A stretch of 64,000 nt of DNA from Eustoma russellianum (taxonomy: Eukaryota > Streptophyta > Magnoliopsida > Gentianales > Gentianaceae): assembly GCA_036186865.1 (NCBI GenBank), contig AP025040.1:12463736-12527735 (forward strand), read 5' to 3'. Within the stretch, counting starts at the first letter, position 1, and each line of letters opens with the position of its first letter. The notes beneath the pieces were generated by a model. It ran no database searches. It worked only from the letters and a program-made list of their open reading frames with translations, and was not told where the DNA came from. A program made the position numbers and the translations under genes. Below are positions 12,401 through 24,760 of this stretch, piece after piece.

Positions 12401-15400
12401 TGTGTTATGCGCTCTTCCTGTGCGTCCAATGCGGTGTACATAACCAGCAGCAGTCTGGGGCATGTCAAAATTTATGACCTGACAAATGAAGAGGAAAAAT
12501 ATGGTTATGGGTTGTTGAATCCTGCTTAGTAGGAAATCCATCTGAATAGAATTAGATTACACAGACAACATATACAAATAGAAACCAAGTGCTAGCCCAA
12601 GAGATTCAAATGTATTATGCCATTTTCCGCATACACTGGAAATTAAATTTGGCAAAATAGGATTAAGTTTCAATAATGGACATCCAACAACAGCAAGCAT
12701 ACCGTGTGGACATTTTTAAAATCAATCCCTCTTGCTGCACCAAATTCTGCATCCAGTTTACGCTTGGTAGCCTTAGCACTTTTTTTATGCTTATGTTGGT
12801 CGCCTTGATAAGATGGTTCTTTCTCTTGTTGACCAACATCCGTTGCAATCATATAATCAAAAAGTCCAGCATTGAACCCCTAAATGAGAGCAGCAAGAAA
12901 GGAATGAACTTTAAAAAAAAAAGGAAACAAACATAAAAATCAAGGAGACGTGTCATTTTTCCCTGTGAAGGTAACTTTAAGAATACCTCAATAATATGAA
13001 GACGCGAATTTTGAGGAAGCTCCGCATTTAAAACTGTGGACTTTATCCCAAACTGCATGGACAAAGCAATGCAATCAAGGATCAGCTAGCCATCACACGA
13101 TAGGTATTAACTTTCATAAGGTTGAATATGCAGGTTTTGCATTGTCACAAGTATTGATAATCATGCCGTAAACATCCAATATTCCCCCATCCAGAAACTC
13201 CATTACAAACAAATAAGTAGAAAAAGGGTAAAACATTTGTCCTGAATCATAGGGTATAACAAATACACTTTTCATTTTTCGGCGACCAAAGTGTTACCAC
13301 AACCCCACCAATGTTATTATTATTAACACAAAAAAATATATTTCACATTTGCAACAAAAAGATTAACATCTAGGAGACGTTTAATATAATTTACTTGGCC
13401 TGAAGTTACGGGGAGAGACAACCCACAGAATTGCCTTCTTCTGTCTGCTAAATCAACAACATCATCATCATCCACAGAAAAGCCCATCGATGAACAATAT
13501 ATGCACTTTTTGTTATATATACTGGAACAAACAGAAACTTATTGGAGCATAAAATTTTTGTTTCAAATATTTTCTTCCAATAGTTGTGTTTATTGCACTA
13601 GAGACAGCATCCTTCTACTATACCAAGCTCCAGTGTCTATGGTAAGAAAGGCTTCATGACCTTTTACAGTTTTACCGCTTCACCAAAATCATATACTAAC
13701 AAAACAGGCGTAAAGCAAATGATTTTCCTTTAGCAGGAGCTGTAGGAAGAAAGGGTTCTTTTGTATCCAACACCAAAACTGAAAACGTGACATGCACAAC
13801 ATACCAGGATGCACCAATTTGTTGCAGAAAATTCTTGCAAGTCAAATAAACTACCTGTTCGAGAAACAGCTTCAATCTAAAACTTGTATCAATTGCATTT
13901 GTAAATATCAGCACTTTTTTCTGAACTAGCTCCAGCTTCAAGAGAGCCAGGATATGGACAAGCTTGTCACAAGTACTGCATGAGATCTTAATGATCAATG
14001 AAAATATAGAAGATTAGAAGTTTAGTGAGATGATAAAGATTAATCCTCTCAGCATAACCAAATACAAAAAAATCAACATGTCAAGCTTGAAAATAATATC
14101 AGAAACGTCATGGTGTCTCTTATATTGCGTGACCAAGCAAAGATTGGAAATGTATGTTCAGGATTTCATTGTCCAGTCATTGCATCAGTAGCAGCCATAC
14201 TTGCTAAACTAAGAAGAACAAAGTGTGTATCATTTCTTCTTCTTCTTTATTTTTTTTTCCTGTAATTTTGTGTATCACTTCTTCAGAGGAAGGAAAGTCT
14301 TTTTTTCCGTTTTCCTAGACATTTCTCTGAGGCCGGATTTAGTGTTTTGCACGACAAGCAACCATTGCAAATGCCGTGCAGAGGCAGTTGAACCAGGGGT
14401 TCAAGAAAAATAGGATTGGGAGGCTTCAGAACCAGGATGATTGCATACATGAGTATGTGGTGTGTGTGTTTATCGTGTTACAAAGCTAGGAAAACTACTC
14501 ACTGAACCAGGGAAATCAAGAAAAATAGGATAGGCTTATGGACCAGGATTATTGCATACATGTCTAGGTGTGTGTGTTTATCATGTTTCAAAGGTAGGAA
14601 TACCAGTCAAATTTTGAAGGAAAAAAAAATAAGTACACATAAGTCTAAAAGGCACTTGTATAAACTTTATAAGAAAGATCCACCAGGATGAATGTCAAAT
14701 GGAGTACTCCTCAAGACAGTAATCCTTTTTCCTAATGGAGATCTCAATCAGCAATCTTGAAGGAAACTTCCATACTTCATAAATTCACAATACAAGACTA
14801 AATCATGCATTCATAATCTCAAACCTACTTATATTCTTTAATTGAAACAAAACTAAAAAAAACATTAAACGAAGTTTGATAGGTGTAAGAGCTAAAATAG
14901 CAGCACCCCTCGTCCCACTACTCATCGCGTGCATCTACAGTCATTTTTGCATCTAAAGTTTCAAAATAACAAGGCAGCGACACTTTGGTGCTAAAGTACA
15001 GGGATTCTTACATAAAATTGCTGCACATTCACCGGTACAATCTCATCTTTAACATCTACTTCAGGCAACGTCAAAATGTATGGATTATGTAGAATAAGGT
15101 TTTTCAGCTTTTCCACATCCGCACTGAAAGATTTAAATCAAAGCACAGAATTAGAAATATTGTCTCTGTTGCACAACAGCAGCGAAGCGGGCGAACATAA
15201 ACAATGAAGGAAGGCAATATCTGAGCTCATTGAAATGATGCCCACTAATTGAATGAGCCCGCTAATGGACAACTTGAACAGCACACGTAATAAGAGCTGC
15301 ATAAAGGATCTAGCTAACTCAAGCAAGTTGAAGAAGGAGAAAATTGCTAATATTATCAAAATTCACCACCATCACCAATCCAACACCCTCCCCTCCTCCC

Positions 15401-16789
15401 CCCTCCTTCCCCAAAATACCCAAACAACAACACTCGAGCTTTATTCCCACTAGTTGAGGTCAGCTATGTGGATCTTCTGTCTCCGCTACTCTATATCTTT
15501 CCCACATGTGTGCCAAGCACCCACAAAAAAGAAAAGAAAGAAAAAGGAAGACAAAAATAATTTGCCAGAAAGACCAGAAAAAGACAATATCCAAGGTAGA
15601 CGGCGAGTAATAAATAAACCTTGAGGTAGCAGACATCAGCATGCATTGACACTGTCTAGGCAAATGTTCCGTGAGAGCTCTAAGATCATCTTCATATCCA
15701 TACGACAAGAGAAGATCTGCCTGTTATTAATATTATAATCATCATAACGAGCTGTAACGAAACTCAACTTTCAATTTAAAATTTAGAGGAATCTATCAAG
15801 TTAAAACTTTTTGTTCAATGCTTAAAATCTGAAGAGCAGAAAAACACAATTTTCAGCATAAACAATTAACTATTCAGCATATGCAAGCAAACCTCGTCAA
15901 GGACAAGCATTGATAGGGAATCTTTAACAGCGTTTGCCTGAAGAATCCCATTTGACAGGCATGAATGTATACAAGAAGGTGTAGACACCACAATATTGGG
16001 TGGGACAGCCAGTGCGGTTTTCTGATACCATAAAAATCTATGAGGTCAGATTCACTTCCACTAAGAATTTCACACCACAGTTAAAATCAAGCTGGATAAA
16101 AGAACCAAAGAATTGACCAAAACCAACCAACTCAGAAATAGACATGGTACTCGTCAACTGAACAACTTTCAATTGAACTCTGCATAACTCGATCAATTGC
16201 ATCACTTCCGAAAATATCTGCAACATAATTAATGAATGTTTCATCCATAATACACAAATATGAATTTGCTTAGATCATTCAAACAAAATAAAACAGTAAG
16301 AGCAAGTTTACTTGGTGGCACAATTCGCGAGTGGGAACCAAAATGATTGCAGAAGGAGCCAGATTACTTTTTGAACCAGAATCCGAAAACAGCTTCTGGA
16401 GCAAAGGTAGAAGATAAGCGAATGTCTTTCCGGAGCCAGTCTTTGCTCGAGCAACCACGTCCTTACCTTCCTGTAAGCATAAAAGGCTGAATTTTGCAAC
16501 AATCCATTTCTATTATAAGGACGAAGAGACAACAAAGTTGAATAATTTCGGTAATTACTAGGATAAGAGGAATAGAAACGATCTGAATAGGAGTAGGCTT
16601 CTCAATGCTTTTCTTCATCAAGGCATGAATAAGGCGAGGATCAACTCCAAGCTCTTGGAATCCTTTCTCCTCCATGTCTTTTTTCTCTTCTTCTTTAATC
16701 ACGTCTTTTTGTTCTTCTTGGATTGTTTTCTCATCGTCATTTGGTTTATGTTTCTTCTTTTCAGACGATTTTTCCTTCTTCTTCCCCAT
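9454..16789 (-). CDS. RH16: DEAD-box ATP-dependent RNA helicase, RH16/DDX56 type
   Basis: Fifteen exons join with GT-AG introns into a complete 617-residue frame: 16789-16559, 16470-16312, 16217-16128, 16021-15893, 15720-15620, 15123-15012, 13986-13855, 13052-12987, 12879-12703, 12478-12383, 12219-12082, 10968-10886, 10085-10048, 9942-9731, 9543-9454. Helicase motifs in order are a Q-motif region (EKPTPIQ), I (AKTGSGKT), Ia (PTRELC), II (VLDEAD, split by intron 4), III (SAT), IV (LIFTNAID), V (ARGIDFK) and VI (HRIGRTGRA). A Lys/Glu-rich N-terminus and Lys/Arg-rich C-terminus suit a nucleolar protein. Arabidopsis RH16 is of similar length. By family, it acts in large ribosomal subunit assembly. 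ATG 16789 is the first Met of the acidic/basic leader. No lesion was found. Intron 12 contains a tandem duplication. Confidence 0.93.
10566..10885. repeat. 161-base tandem duplication in helicase intron 12
   Basis: Two direct copies (10566-10726 and 10727-10885) begin ATGAAAAGTCAAGAAAGTTG and end AATCCTTAC. They differ at scattered positions, such as CGATATATCGAC versus CGATATATCAAC. On the gene strand the end of copy 2 is the real 5' splice site of intron 12 (GTAAGG). Copy 1 therefore carries a second GTAAGGATTA 159 bases further into the intron. Confidence 0.9.
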
Positions 16790-16838
16790 CAAGTTGGAAC
16801 CGATTTTGGTATCTAGTGGAATGGGAGCAGCGCAGTGC

Positions 16839-16922
16839 TAGGGTTTAAGCAGGGGATATGGGTAATGTCGGTTAGGTTTACGTTTAGCCCCAAAATCTTG
16901 GTGGGATTTCACATTCAGCCCA
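16839..16922 (-). promoter_or_regulatory. Telo-box and site II motif upstream of RH16
   Basis: On the gene strand, AAACCCTA (telo-box, 16839-16846) lies 50 bases before the ATG, and TGGGCT (site II core, 16917-16922) lies about 70 bases further upstream. This pair is known from promoters or leaders of plant ribosomal-protein and ribosome-biogenesis genes, where TCP factors and telo-box binding proteins act. It fits a nucleolar helicase. The transcription start site cannot be located from sequence. Confidence 0.55.
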
Positions 16923-16924
16923 AA

Positions 16925-17745
16925 TAACATAAAACGTTGAAATAGTAAAACTTACTCCTTACTTGAAGGCTACATATTATATCCTCTTTTCTTTTCTTTT
17001 TTCCTTAAAGAAATTGAAAACTCAAAGTCATAGTTGTTTAGTCCAAATTTTTTTCAAGAAGTTTAAAAATATGCTATATAATTTATATTTAAAATCTTCA
17101 ACTTATGTGTAGTTTTAAAATTTATCTTTATAAATATTCAATAAAACCATTACAATGGAATTAAGTGACGTAATAAAGAGTAAAAAATAGATTTTTTTTA
17201 AAATAAAATGTTTATCATGTTCATTGATTGCAGAGTAAAAAAATAGATATTATATATAGTATTAGTGTGTTAAATAATGTCTTCTTTTGCATTTATATTT
17301 TTAAGTTGGATTATGAAAGTAGTAAGGAAGGATAATGGAAAAGTGAGATATTATAGTCAATAAAACGATCCTTTCTTCGGAAAAAAAAAGTGAGATATTA
17401 TGAGTGGTGTTTGTTTTAAACTTCCCCTTTTGATCAATCGCCGTTGGACATATTTTTGACTCAATTTTTTTTCTCTTGTGTTTTTTGACCGTACAATAAA
17501 AATAACTTTTTTACAAACTGATGATACTATTTGTAAAAAAACCGAATAACATCATATTAAAGAGTGTGTTATAAAGACTAAAAAATTCACGACATTGAGT
17601 ATTTTATAATGTCTATTTTGATATCTTGTACTAAACTTATTGAATAAAATAATTAAATTCAAATAAGGCCAAACATGATTTAACTTAAAAGTCAAAAATA
17701 TTAGTGCCGATCACATAAGTATCAGCCCATCCCATAAAAGAGGAT
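16925..17745. other. AT-rich intergenic DNA upstream of RH16
   Basis: Very AT-rich, with no coding sequence or repeat structure recognised. It forms most of the upstream region of the helicase gene up to the MITE at 17.75 kb. Confidence 0.5.
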
Positions 17746-17749
17746 TGCT

Positions 17750-17970
17750 TCCCACCTCCTTCTCCATGGATTAGGATCCTCTCACCGCAAAGCTCTCACC
17801 CCACGTGTTACCACACGACACGCGGCAGCAGGGGTGGGTGGTGAGGCTAGATGAGAGTCACCCGCATCTAGCCTCACCACACACCTCCTGCTGCCACGTG
17901 TCGTACGGTGACGCATGAGGTGAAGGGAATGTGGGTTAGGAGATCCCATCCCCCTTCTCCCTCCCCAACA
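17750..17970. mobile_element. Foldback MITE with G-box motifs
   Basis: The arms pair over about 100 bases each. CGACACGCGGCAGCAGG and GGTGAGGCTAGATG on the left match CATCTAGCCTCACC and CCTGCTGCCACGTGTCG on the right. CACGTG cores are present at CCCACGTGTTACC and GCCACGTGTCG. The outer parts (GGATTAGGATCCTC and GGTTAGGAGATCCCATCC) are also roughly inverted. It lies about 1 kb upstream of RH16 and 1.6 kb beyond the ANT stop codon. Confidence 0.75.
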
Positions 17971-18144
17971 GAAAACCCAACACAGAAAAAACCAAAAAGA
18001 AAAAAAGAAAAAAGCAAAAACAAAAGGGGAAATGACCAGACCCCATTAGAGTCATCTTTAACAACTACGTAATGCTTAGTAAAACGATCAAACAGGAAAG
18101 TTTATTAGTATTAAAACTCATTAAGGGTATCACATGTCCGAACC

Positions 18145-18320
18145 GTGGCTTTGAAATAACTTGCTGCTTTGTGATCTTGAGGTCACGTGTTCGAGCCGTA
18201 GAAACAACCTCTCACACAAAGGGTAAGGTAAGGTTACATACATTAAAACGCAAAGCGATCCGGCTCCTCTTCGAACCCTGCACAAACGCGAGAGTCTTAT
18301 ACACCGAAAATGCCCTACAT
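18145..18320 (+). mobile_element. Au-like tRNA-derived SINE
   Basis: This is the same family as the copy at 1903. It has a B-box-like GTGTTCGAGCC near 18188, then GGTAAGGTTACAT, CAAAGCGATCCGGCTCC and GCACAAACGCGAGAGTCTTAT. Ends are approximate. Confidence 0.65.
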
Positions 18321-18324
18321 GTCC

Positions 18325-19005
18325 GAACGATATGATATCTCTTTATGTTGGTCTTTTTCATAATTTGTCGACCAATTAAAAAATCCTGCATGGCTTGTCA
18401 ATTTGAACTTGAAGGAATGAAATTAACATCGATATCCAATTTGTAAATGCACCAACTAATAGCAATTTCAACCAAACAATCCCATTTGTCTGTCTGATTG
18501 CCATCAAATCATCATATCGTTGCAGTTATATTGATCACTTTGGAAAAAAAAAGGCCACATGTCTGTCACTTTGGAGGAAAGGAAATGATATGACAATGAT
18601 TCTTCTATTGTCGTGAAAACAGAATTCCCAATGTGGTCAAAAGAAATACATGCAAAGACCAACTTTGAATTACTGATGATTGATTGGTAAGTATTACCGA
18701 CACAGTTCAAAATAGTACTCGTTTTTTCAATTTTGACTGTAAAGCATACAAGTACGAATACAAAAGTGTTGCCTCCAATCCAGTTCGTACTCAGGTTGGT
18801 TTTGTTTAAAAAGGATAAAAGTCTGATTCTAGAAATATGCACAGTGTTACCAACCATTATATTGTGACCATGTCTAAATCACTTCTTGCTCTCAACTTCA
18901 CATGTATTTTATACTAAATTTTATAGAAAATTTTTAACTGAAGATAGATATGACGCTTAATTATTTCCATTTCCAATAGAGTAAGTACACACTCTTTTTT
19001 GACTT
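18325..19005. other. Gene-free AT-rich DNA
   Basis: No gene is recognised. The 117-residue open frame on the minus strand at 18504-18857 has no recognisable motif and no regulatory or splice context. Confidence 0.45.
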
Positions 19006-19009
19006 TGGA

Positions 19010-19235
19010 ATACGATGAAAGAAAGCAAAATGTCTCACTAAATTGGCTACCCTTATTATATTGCGAAGATATTGTGAAGTAGCAGTTGATAGATACAGCT
19101 TGACGCAATTTTCATTATTGGTCATCGGGAAACAACCTCTCTGTGTTTTTAACATAGGGATATGGTTGTCTGCATCCGGCTCTTCATGCCCCGCCATAAG
19201 AAAGGCTCTAAGACAATGGAGTAACATATGACGCT
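19010..19235 (+). mobile_element. SINE-like repeat, family 3
   Basis: Shares AAATTGGCT, AGCTTGACG, GGTCATCGGGAAACAACCTCT and TGCCCCGCCATAAG-like blocks with copies at about 23375, 27790 and 52578. Some copies end in a GTTGTT tail. The TGCGTACATCCGACCC.CCATACCCCGCC block resembles widespread asterid SINE bodies. Not coding. Confidence 0.5.
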
Positions 19236-19569
19236 TAATTACACTAGTTGCATCCAAACATGGAGCAGCCACTTGTGCAGAAAAAGAATGATGGATACTA
19301 CTAAGCTTTTTCATGTTGAACTTCATTGACCAAACAAAGTAAAACTTAAACATCAGGGCAATTACAATTGGAAGAAATTCAAGGACAAAAAGGTATCTAC
19401 CGATTTCTGCAAGAATTTCGAAGATAAAACATAAATAACTACTAATTCAGCCTGACTATTCAGAATGTCCCGTTAAAATCTAGCACCAGGAAGAAAGAAG
19501 AAAATTGTTATGCGCGAATCATGGTCAGTTCAGTTGATGATGCATAGCGTTTGTCAACTATTTGCTAGA

Positions 19570-22453
19570 TTAGGATGCATCTGTCCATGCAGCAAAAACA
19601 GGAGCATGAGATTTGAGCTGATTCGACAAAATCCAAGAATTCACAACAGCATGTGATGAATCAGAGAACATCTTGGATGCTGATGGGGGCATGGATGCTA
19701 ATTGCGTAGGCAGGTCAGGTGGCTTATCCATACTTCCTTCCCTCGAACAGCTTAAGCTTGTTACCATTGAGGAGGCGTCATGTAAGCGCGCTGCTGTTTT
19801 TGCAGAGTCTTGATCAGCTGCATTACACATCTCTGTTTCAATAAGATCATCTTTGGGAACATCAAATGGTGAGTTCTTGAAATCGAGCTTGGCTGGCTTA
19901 TGGGAAAACTGAGGGAAGACCACATTTGAATCTTGAGGGAAGTCTGAATTTGTGGGATTATCAATAGGGACAGGACCATTTGGCTGTGTGTTCTTGATTC
20001 GGCGAGCTAGTTCGCCTGCTATGAGGGTATTGCTTGCCATAATCCGGTCCACGTCATACCTAGATATGTCAAAGTTTGTTACAGCATTCACACCCCTGAA
20101 TTTGATTGCTGCTATATCATATGCCTCAGCAGCTTCCTCTTGGGTACCTGAATTTTTTTTATATAACATTGTATCAACTAGCATTTGACATGGCACATAG
20201 CCCTATAAATGGATGTGAAAGGTTCTTTGAGGGTCGTTGTCAACATCATGCCAAGACAATCATGGAATATAACATAGCAAACTTCAGAAGAAAATTAGCT
20301 AATATCATGCTAAAAATTTAGGATTAATTCAGTAAGACTCACCAAATGTTCCTAAGTAAAGGTCTTTGTTTCCTGCCACTCGGCCAATCCTAGCTTGCCA
20401 CCGTCCATGTTGATGATGTCTGATTTAGAAAGGAACAAGGAAAAAGGGATTCAATGTTTCAATACAATACTTTTGGCCTGTGACAGTTAAACTATATTAT
20501 TTTTGTGAAGTAGTGTTCAGGATACCTTGTCACCCCTCTGTAAATTGAAGCTCCCCTGGAAAATCCACTGCTTCTCCTGCAAATCATGGAGGATCATTTA
20601 TTTGTAGAATGATAAAATAGTAGTAAAAAGAGTTCACAAGAGAATTAGATTAAAAACTCTACCTTCTCAAATGAGCAACATACTCTTGTCTGTTCATGTT
20701 CTTCATTTCTTCAAGTTCATTTTGGTAATTTTCCAGCTTCAAAATTATGATAAGGTAGTTGATTAATGAACTTGAAGCAGGAACACAAAATAAATAGGAA
20801 TTTAATAATTAGAAAGCTACCGGAAAGTTAATATGCGTCGAAGGTCCCCAATACTTAAGTGCAGCCAAATCATAAGCCCTTGCAGCTTTATCTTCCATAT
20901 CATAGCCCCCTAAAATTCAAGGTTTATGGATCATATGTTTATTTAAAGATAACATACAAAATAGGCACATATCATATTCTGAATTACAAGAATGAGAAGA
21001 ATGTAAAGACAAGAGAGAGCAGATTTACCTAGATAAACTGCATCATGGGGACAGAGATGAAATCCCAAAAGAGGAAACATGAACAAAAAAGTGGTATCAA
21101 GTTAGTTTGCTCAAATGTATGATTCAGAGGTATATTAACATATCCATAATGCAAACCACCTTTTGGTTTTCAACTAACCTTGCCTTCCTTTCCTGCTTTG
21201 CCCTTCTTTCTTGCAACTATTATCCCATAAATGTGCTTCATATCTGCCAGTCCATCTGTGCCTAATCATAATCATAAACCAAAAGATTCTTTCAATTCCA
21301 CGTCTAATAAAAAAGATAAACCTTTACCAACCAGGAGGAGTAGTGGTATGAAGGCAAGTCTTGGCGGTAAAACTAAACCCAAAAAAAATAGAATAGGTTT
21401 TCTTTAACCTTGTAACACCCCTGTATTGAGAGGTTCTTTGGCCAAAGGTATCAATGGATTTTCTGTGAACAGTCTGCTTGTTTTCAACCTTTTCAGGCCC
21501 CCTTTTCTTTGTTTCAATTGAGATACACTCAGCCATTGTAGATGAGAGATGTGTACCAGAAATGCGGCTAGACTGAGAACCAGGACTCATTGACAAGCTC
21601 AAAGGCTGCAAATCACCATATGCTACTGCACCAAGAGAGCCAGATTCCACCACATTTTCATCAATGCTACCCATCATCCTCTGCTCCAGTCCATTATCCC
21701 TATAGTAACTCACGGGCACCCAATTTTTCATGCCATTAGTATTGTTGTCTGATCTTTGAGTGTTCTGAACACTGTTTTTAGATGGATGGGTTTCTTTAGT
21801 TTCATGTGATCTTTGGTAAAGCTCTTGGCTTTTCAATGAAGAAAAAACAGGATATTGCTGAAGTTGAACCAATTGCTGCTGCTGCTGATGCCTAGAGTTG
21901 GTGAAGAAATCTTGGCTGTTGCACTCTTGATTAATATCTTGGTGATAGTACATGCTATCTAGGGTGAGACCAGCATGTCCATTGTCACATCCTTCATAAT
22001 GATTGTGGCCCCCCATTGTAGTTCCACCAAAGAAGTTCTCAAGTTTTGGAGTGGAAGCCACCATACCTTCATAGTCAAACACAAACATATCATATTAAGC
22101 AAATATTCCAAATATAATATATAAGTGAAGGTTAGCAATAAAAAAAAGGAAATAATGTTGAGATATTGACCTTGTAGTTGAGAAGTATTCATAGTCTCCA
22201 TCATGCACAATGAACCATCAGACCTTAGTGGCATAACTGCTAAAGTAGGGAAATAATCTGCATTTTGAACTTCAAAATAAGGGCTAGGATAGACAAGTTG
22301 GTGAGAAGGTTGGGGACAACTTGTTTGCATGGAAGAAGAAATTGCATTAGAGCAGGGGAGAGCTTGTGATTGGTCAGCAGCACCATCCATTTTGTTCATA
22401 GAAGGGGACAAAGTAAATCCCAACCAGCTGTTATCATTGCTCATGGACTTCAT
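19570..22453 (-). CDS. ANT: AINTEGUMENTA (euANT-type AP2/ERF transcription factor)
   Basis: Nine exons give a complete 633-residue frame: 22453-22171, 22066-21409, 21261-21179, 21037-21029, 20909-20821, 20736-20663, 20576-20526, 20419-20343, 20147-19570. N-terminal euANT motifs are visible ([10 protein letters not shown] near residue 9, [10 protein letters not shown] near 100, TFGQRTS before the first AP2 domain). Two AP2 domains follow, beginning [19 protein letters not shown] and [19 protein letters not shown], with the R1 insertion [11 protein letters not shown] typical of the group. ANT-specific features are [37 protein letters not shown] after AP2-R2, and the C-terminal APVFAAW. ANT is a nuclear activator that keeps cells dividing in young organs and ovules. 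The frame is intact and somewhat longer than the 555-residue Arabidopsis protein because of a longer N-terminal region and tail. Confidence 0.95.
21029..21037 (-). other. ANT: 9-nt micro-exon of ANT
   Basis: The exon TTTATCTAG is flanked by CAG and GTAAAT. With the last base of exon 3 and the first two of exon 5 it encodes V-Y-L-G at the end of the first AP2 domain's YLGG motif. A 9-nt exon at this place is known in the ANT/AIL group of AP2 genes. It is invisible to ordinary gene finders, but frame and domain require it. Confidence 0.93.
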
Positions 22454-23370
22454 TTCTCTCTCAAAGAAAGATTTTGTTTTTCCACTTAAAAAAAGATCTT
22501 ACTTGGTTATACACATGGCCAAGACAAATCAATCATTTGGAAAAACAAGTGAAGTATAAATGTATATATATCATATCCAACCTACATTGTTAGTTTTGTT
22601 TTATAGCTGCAGAAACAAAATACACAAAATCTTGGGTAGATCTTAAAGAAAGCCCAAAAATTAAAAGAGTGGCTGAATCTGGGGTCCTTTTCTTTTCATT
22701 TTTACCCTTCTCTCTGAAAAAGATTTTCCAAAACAGAGAAGAAAGCAAGTTCCTTTAAACTAAACAAAAAGAATGAGTTACAGCAAGAAATGCTGGGCAT
22801 CCATCCAGCATTCCATAGGGATCTGTGCCTGAGAAAGACAACTTCACTTTAGCTTTTCTTTATTTCCCATGCTCCACAATGCCCTTCTGCTGCTTTTTTA
22901 TTTTTTCTTGGACACTTTCCGTATGTGTTTACACTGTGTAGTTAATCTCTAGTTCTTTTCTGTACCAACAAAGTCTTAAAGCCCTTGACTTTAACCAATT
23001 CTTGCTATTAACCACTATGCAAAAACAGGCTTCTCTATGGATTCTTCCCCTAAAATCATTATCCGGAAGAACAACACAATTCATTCTTCTTCTTAAATGA
23101 ATATAATTGGTTTCCCAGGCAAGTCCATGAGTTTTTCAGCTACCACGATTGAATCATTGATACTAGAACGAGAGACTTTTACATATCAAGATAACGCATA
23201 ATTTACCACTAGACTATGCTCATAAGGCTTAAATGCATATAGTTCATTACTTGCCAGGACAAGCTCAAACGCCAGAATTAAATTTCTTACCATTTATACA
23301 TATAATTATATGGTGTTATGTATTATTATATGATTTCACAGCTATATAACGATAAGAATATGATGGAATA
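22454..23370 (-). promoter_or_regulatory. ANT 5' flank
   Basis: This is the region upstream of the ANT start codon on the minus strand. It should contain the 5' leader and promoter. I cannot assign individual binding sites with confidence. A tRNA-like reverse-strand fragment (A-box TAGTCTAGTGGTA on the minus strand) lies near 23150-23230 and looks like a SINE head. No further gene is visible. Confidence 0.4.
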
Positions 23371-23374
23371 AAGC

Positions 23375-23560
23375 AAAATGACTCACTAAATTGGCTGCGC
23401 TTAATATCAGTTGATTGACATAGCTTGACGCATCATTATGGGTCATGAGAAAACAACATCATGTGTTTCTAACACATGAGAATGGTTGCGTACATCCGAC
23501 CCTCCATACCCCGCCATAGACGGGAGCCTCTAAAACAATGGGTAATGATGTTGTTATTAT
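23375..23560 (+). mobile_element. SINE-like repeat, family 3
   Basis: Contains AAATTGGCTGCGCTTAA, CATAGCTTGACG, GGTCATGAGAAAACAACATC and the conserved GCGTACATCCGACCCTCCAT block, ending near GATGTTGTTATTAT. This is the clearest copy of the family. The related copies lie at about 19010, 27790 and 52578. Confidence 0.55.
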
Positions 23561-23564
23561 ATAA

Positions 23565-24760
23565 CGATAAGAAAACCGTTGGGGCTTTTTGTGAGCTTTT
23601 CTTAAACCCATGGACCGGAATAAAGTTCACTAAATGTAAAATTCGCAATCGGAGATTAGTTTGGATGTGGATTACGTTTAAAGGTGCCGTTCACAATAGG
23701 ACACCTCGTGGTGAAAATCAAAAAAAAAATAAGTCATAAATTCAGGTGCAAGAACTGAAGAAAGAAAAGCCTGTTTTGCTAGTCAAAACCCGTTTAGATG
23801 ATGTTGGAAGCTTTAGTGTAAATGTCAGGACGGGGTAGGGGATAGGGGGTAGGGGGGTGGGTGGAAATATTAATGCGATATGATTTAACAATCGATTAGC
23901 TTGGGGGTTGCTTTTTTAACAAAGTCCAGAAAGCGCAGACTCAGAAATCATCACAGAAGCTTAGCAAGATTTCGTATAGGAAAAGACAAATATGTACTGC
24001 TGCATCTCAGTCTCAGCTATTCACTGGCCTGGACCTACTTATTTTCTTTCTTTAGTAGTTCCTTTTTGGTATCTAAGGGTAAAGTAATTCGACTCGGCGA
24101 GATGCAAAAACTACGTGAGGTTCTCCCTCCAACTCAAATGACTGTATATTATGAAATCGTATCCAGGACATATCCTAATAAATCCAGGTAAAGGGTTTTT
24201 AAAGGAACGTCAGGAGTTCGAACCTTGCCAAATGCAAGAATGTTTGAACCTCTCCAGGCTAGGTGCATAGTGTGGGAGCACTATTAACTCATAGAATGAC
24301 CTGATAGGCTGACAGACAAACACGTCGGTTGTTTCTTTGATTTCAATGGGCTCTTTGTGTTGTTCCTGTGCTATGACAAATTTCTACTAGTGGGCATTGG
24401 AAACCTGATTTACATCTCTGCACACCCTGTGGAACCGGGGGTTGGAGGGACCCTTACTGGTTGGTGTTCAACCTTTTTTTTTTGTATATTATGTAAATCG
24501 GTTACTCAACGGTCTTGTAGGAGTAAGATTCATGATTTTGTATACACAAGCTGTATAGCTTGTGTTCACAAACTATACTGGGTATGATGATGATGATGAA
24601 GATGTTTGAACACAAACTTGCTCCATTATAAGAAGCTGATGGCAAGCTCTAATAACTACATTACGGTTATCAAGATTCGAACAGACAAGTTTAGAGTAAA
24701 CTATCACTCGAATATCAATTGAGCTACGCCGAAACGGGTGACTCCTACTGGTTGATAGTG
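23565..24760. repeat. Gene-free DNA with tRNA-like repeat fragments
   Basis: No gene is recognised. GTCAGGAGTTCGAACCTTG near 24208 resembles a Pol III B-box. On the minus strand at about 24740-24660, TAGCTCAATTGATA and TGTTCGAATCT resemble an A-box and B-box pair. These are probably degraded tRNA-derived SINEs. A (GAT)n stretch with ACTGGGTATGATG lies near 24580. Confidence 0.35.
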
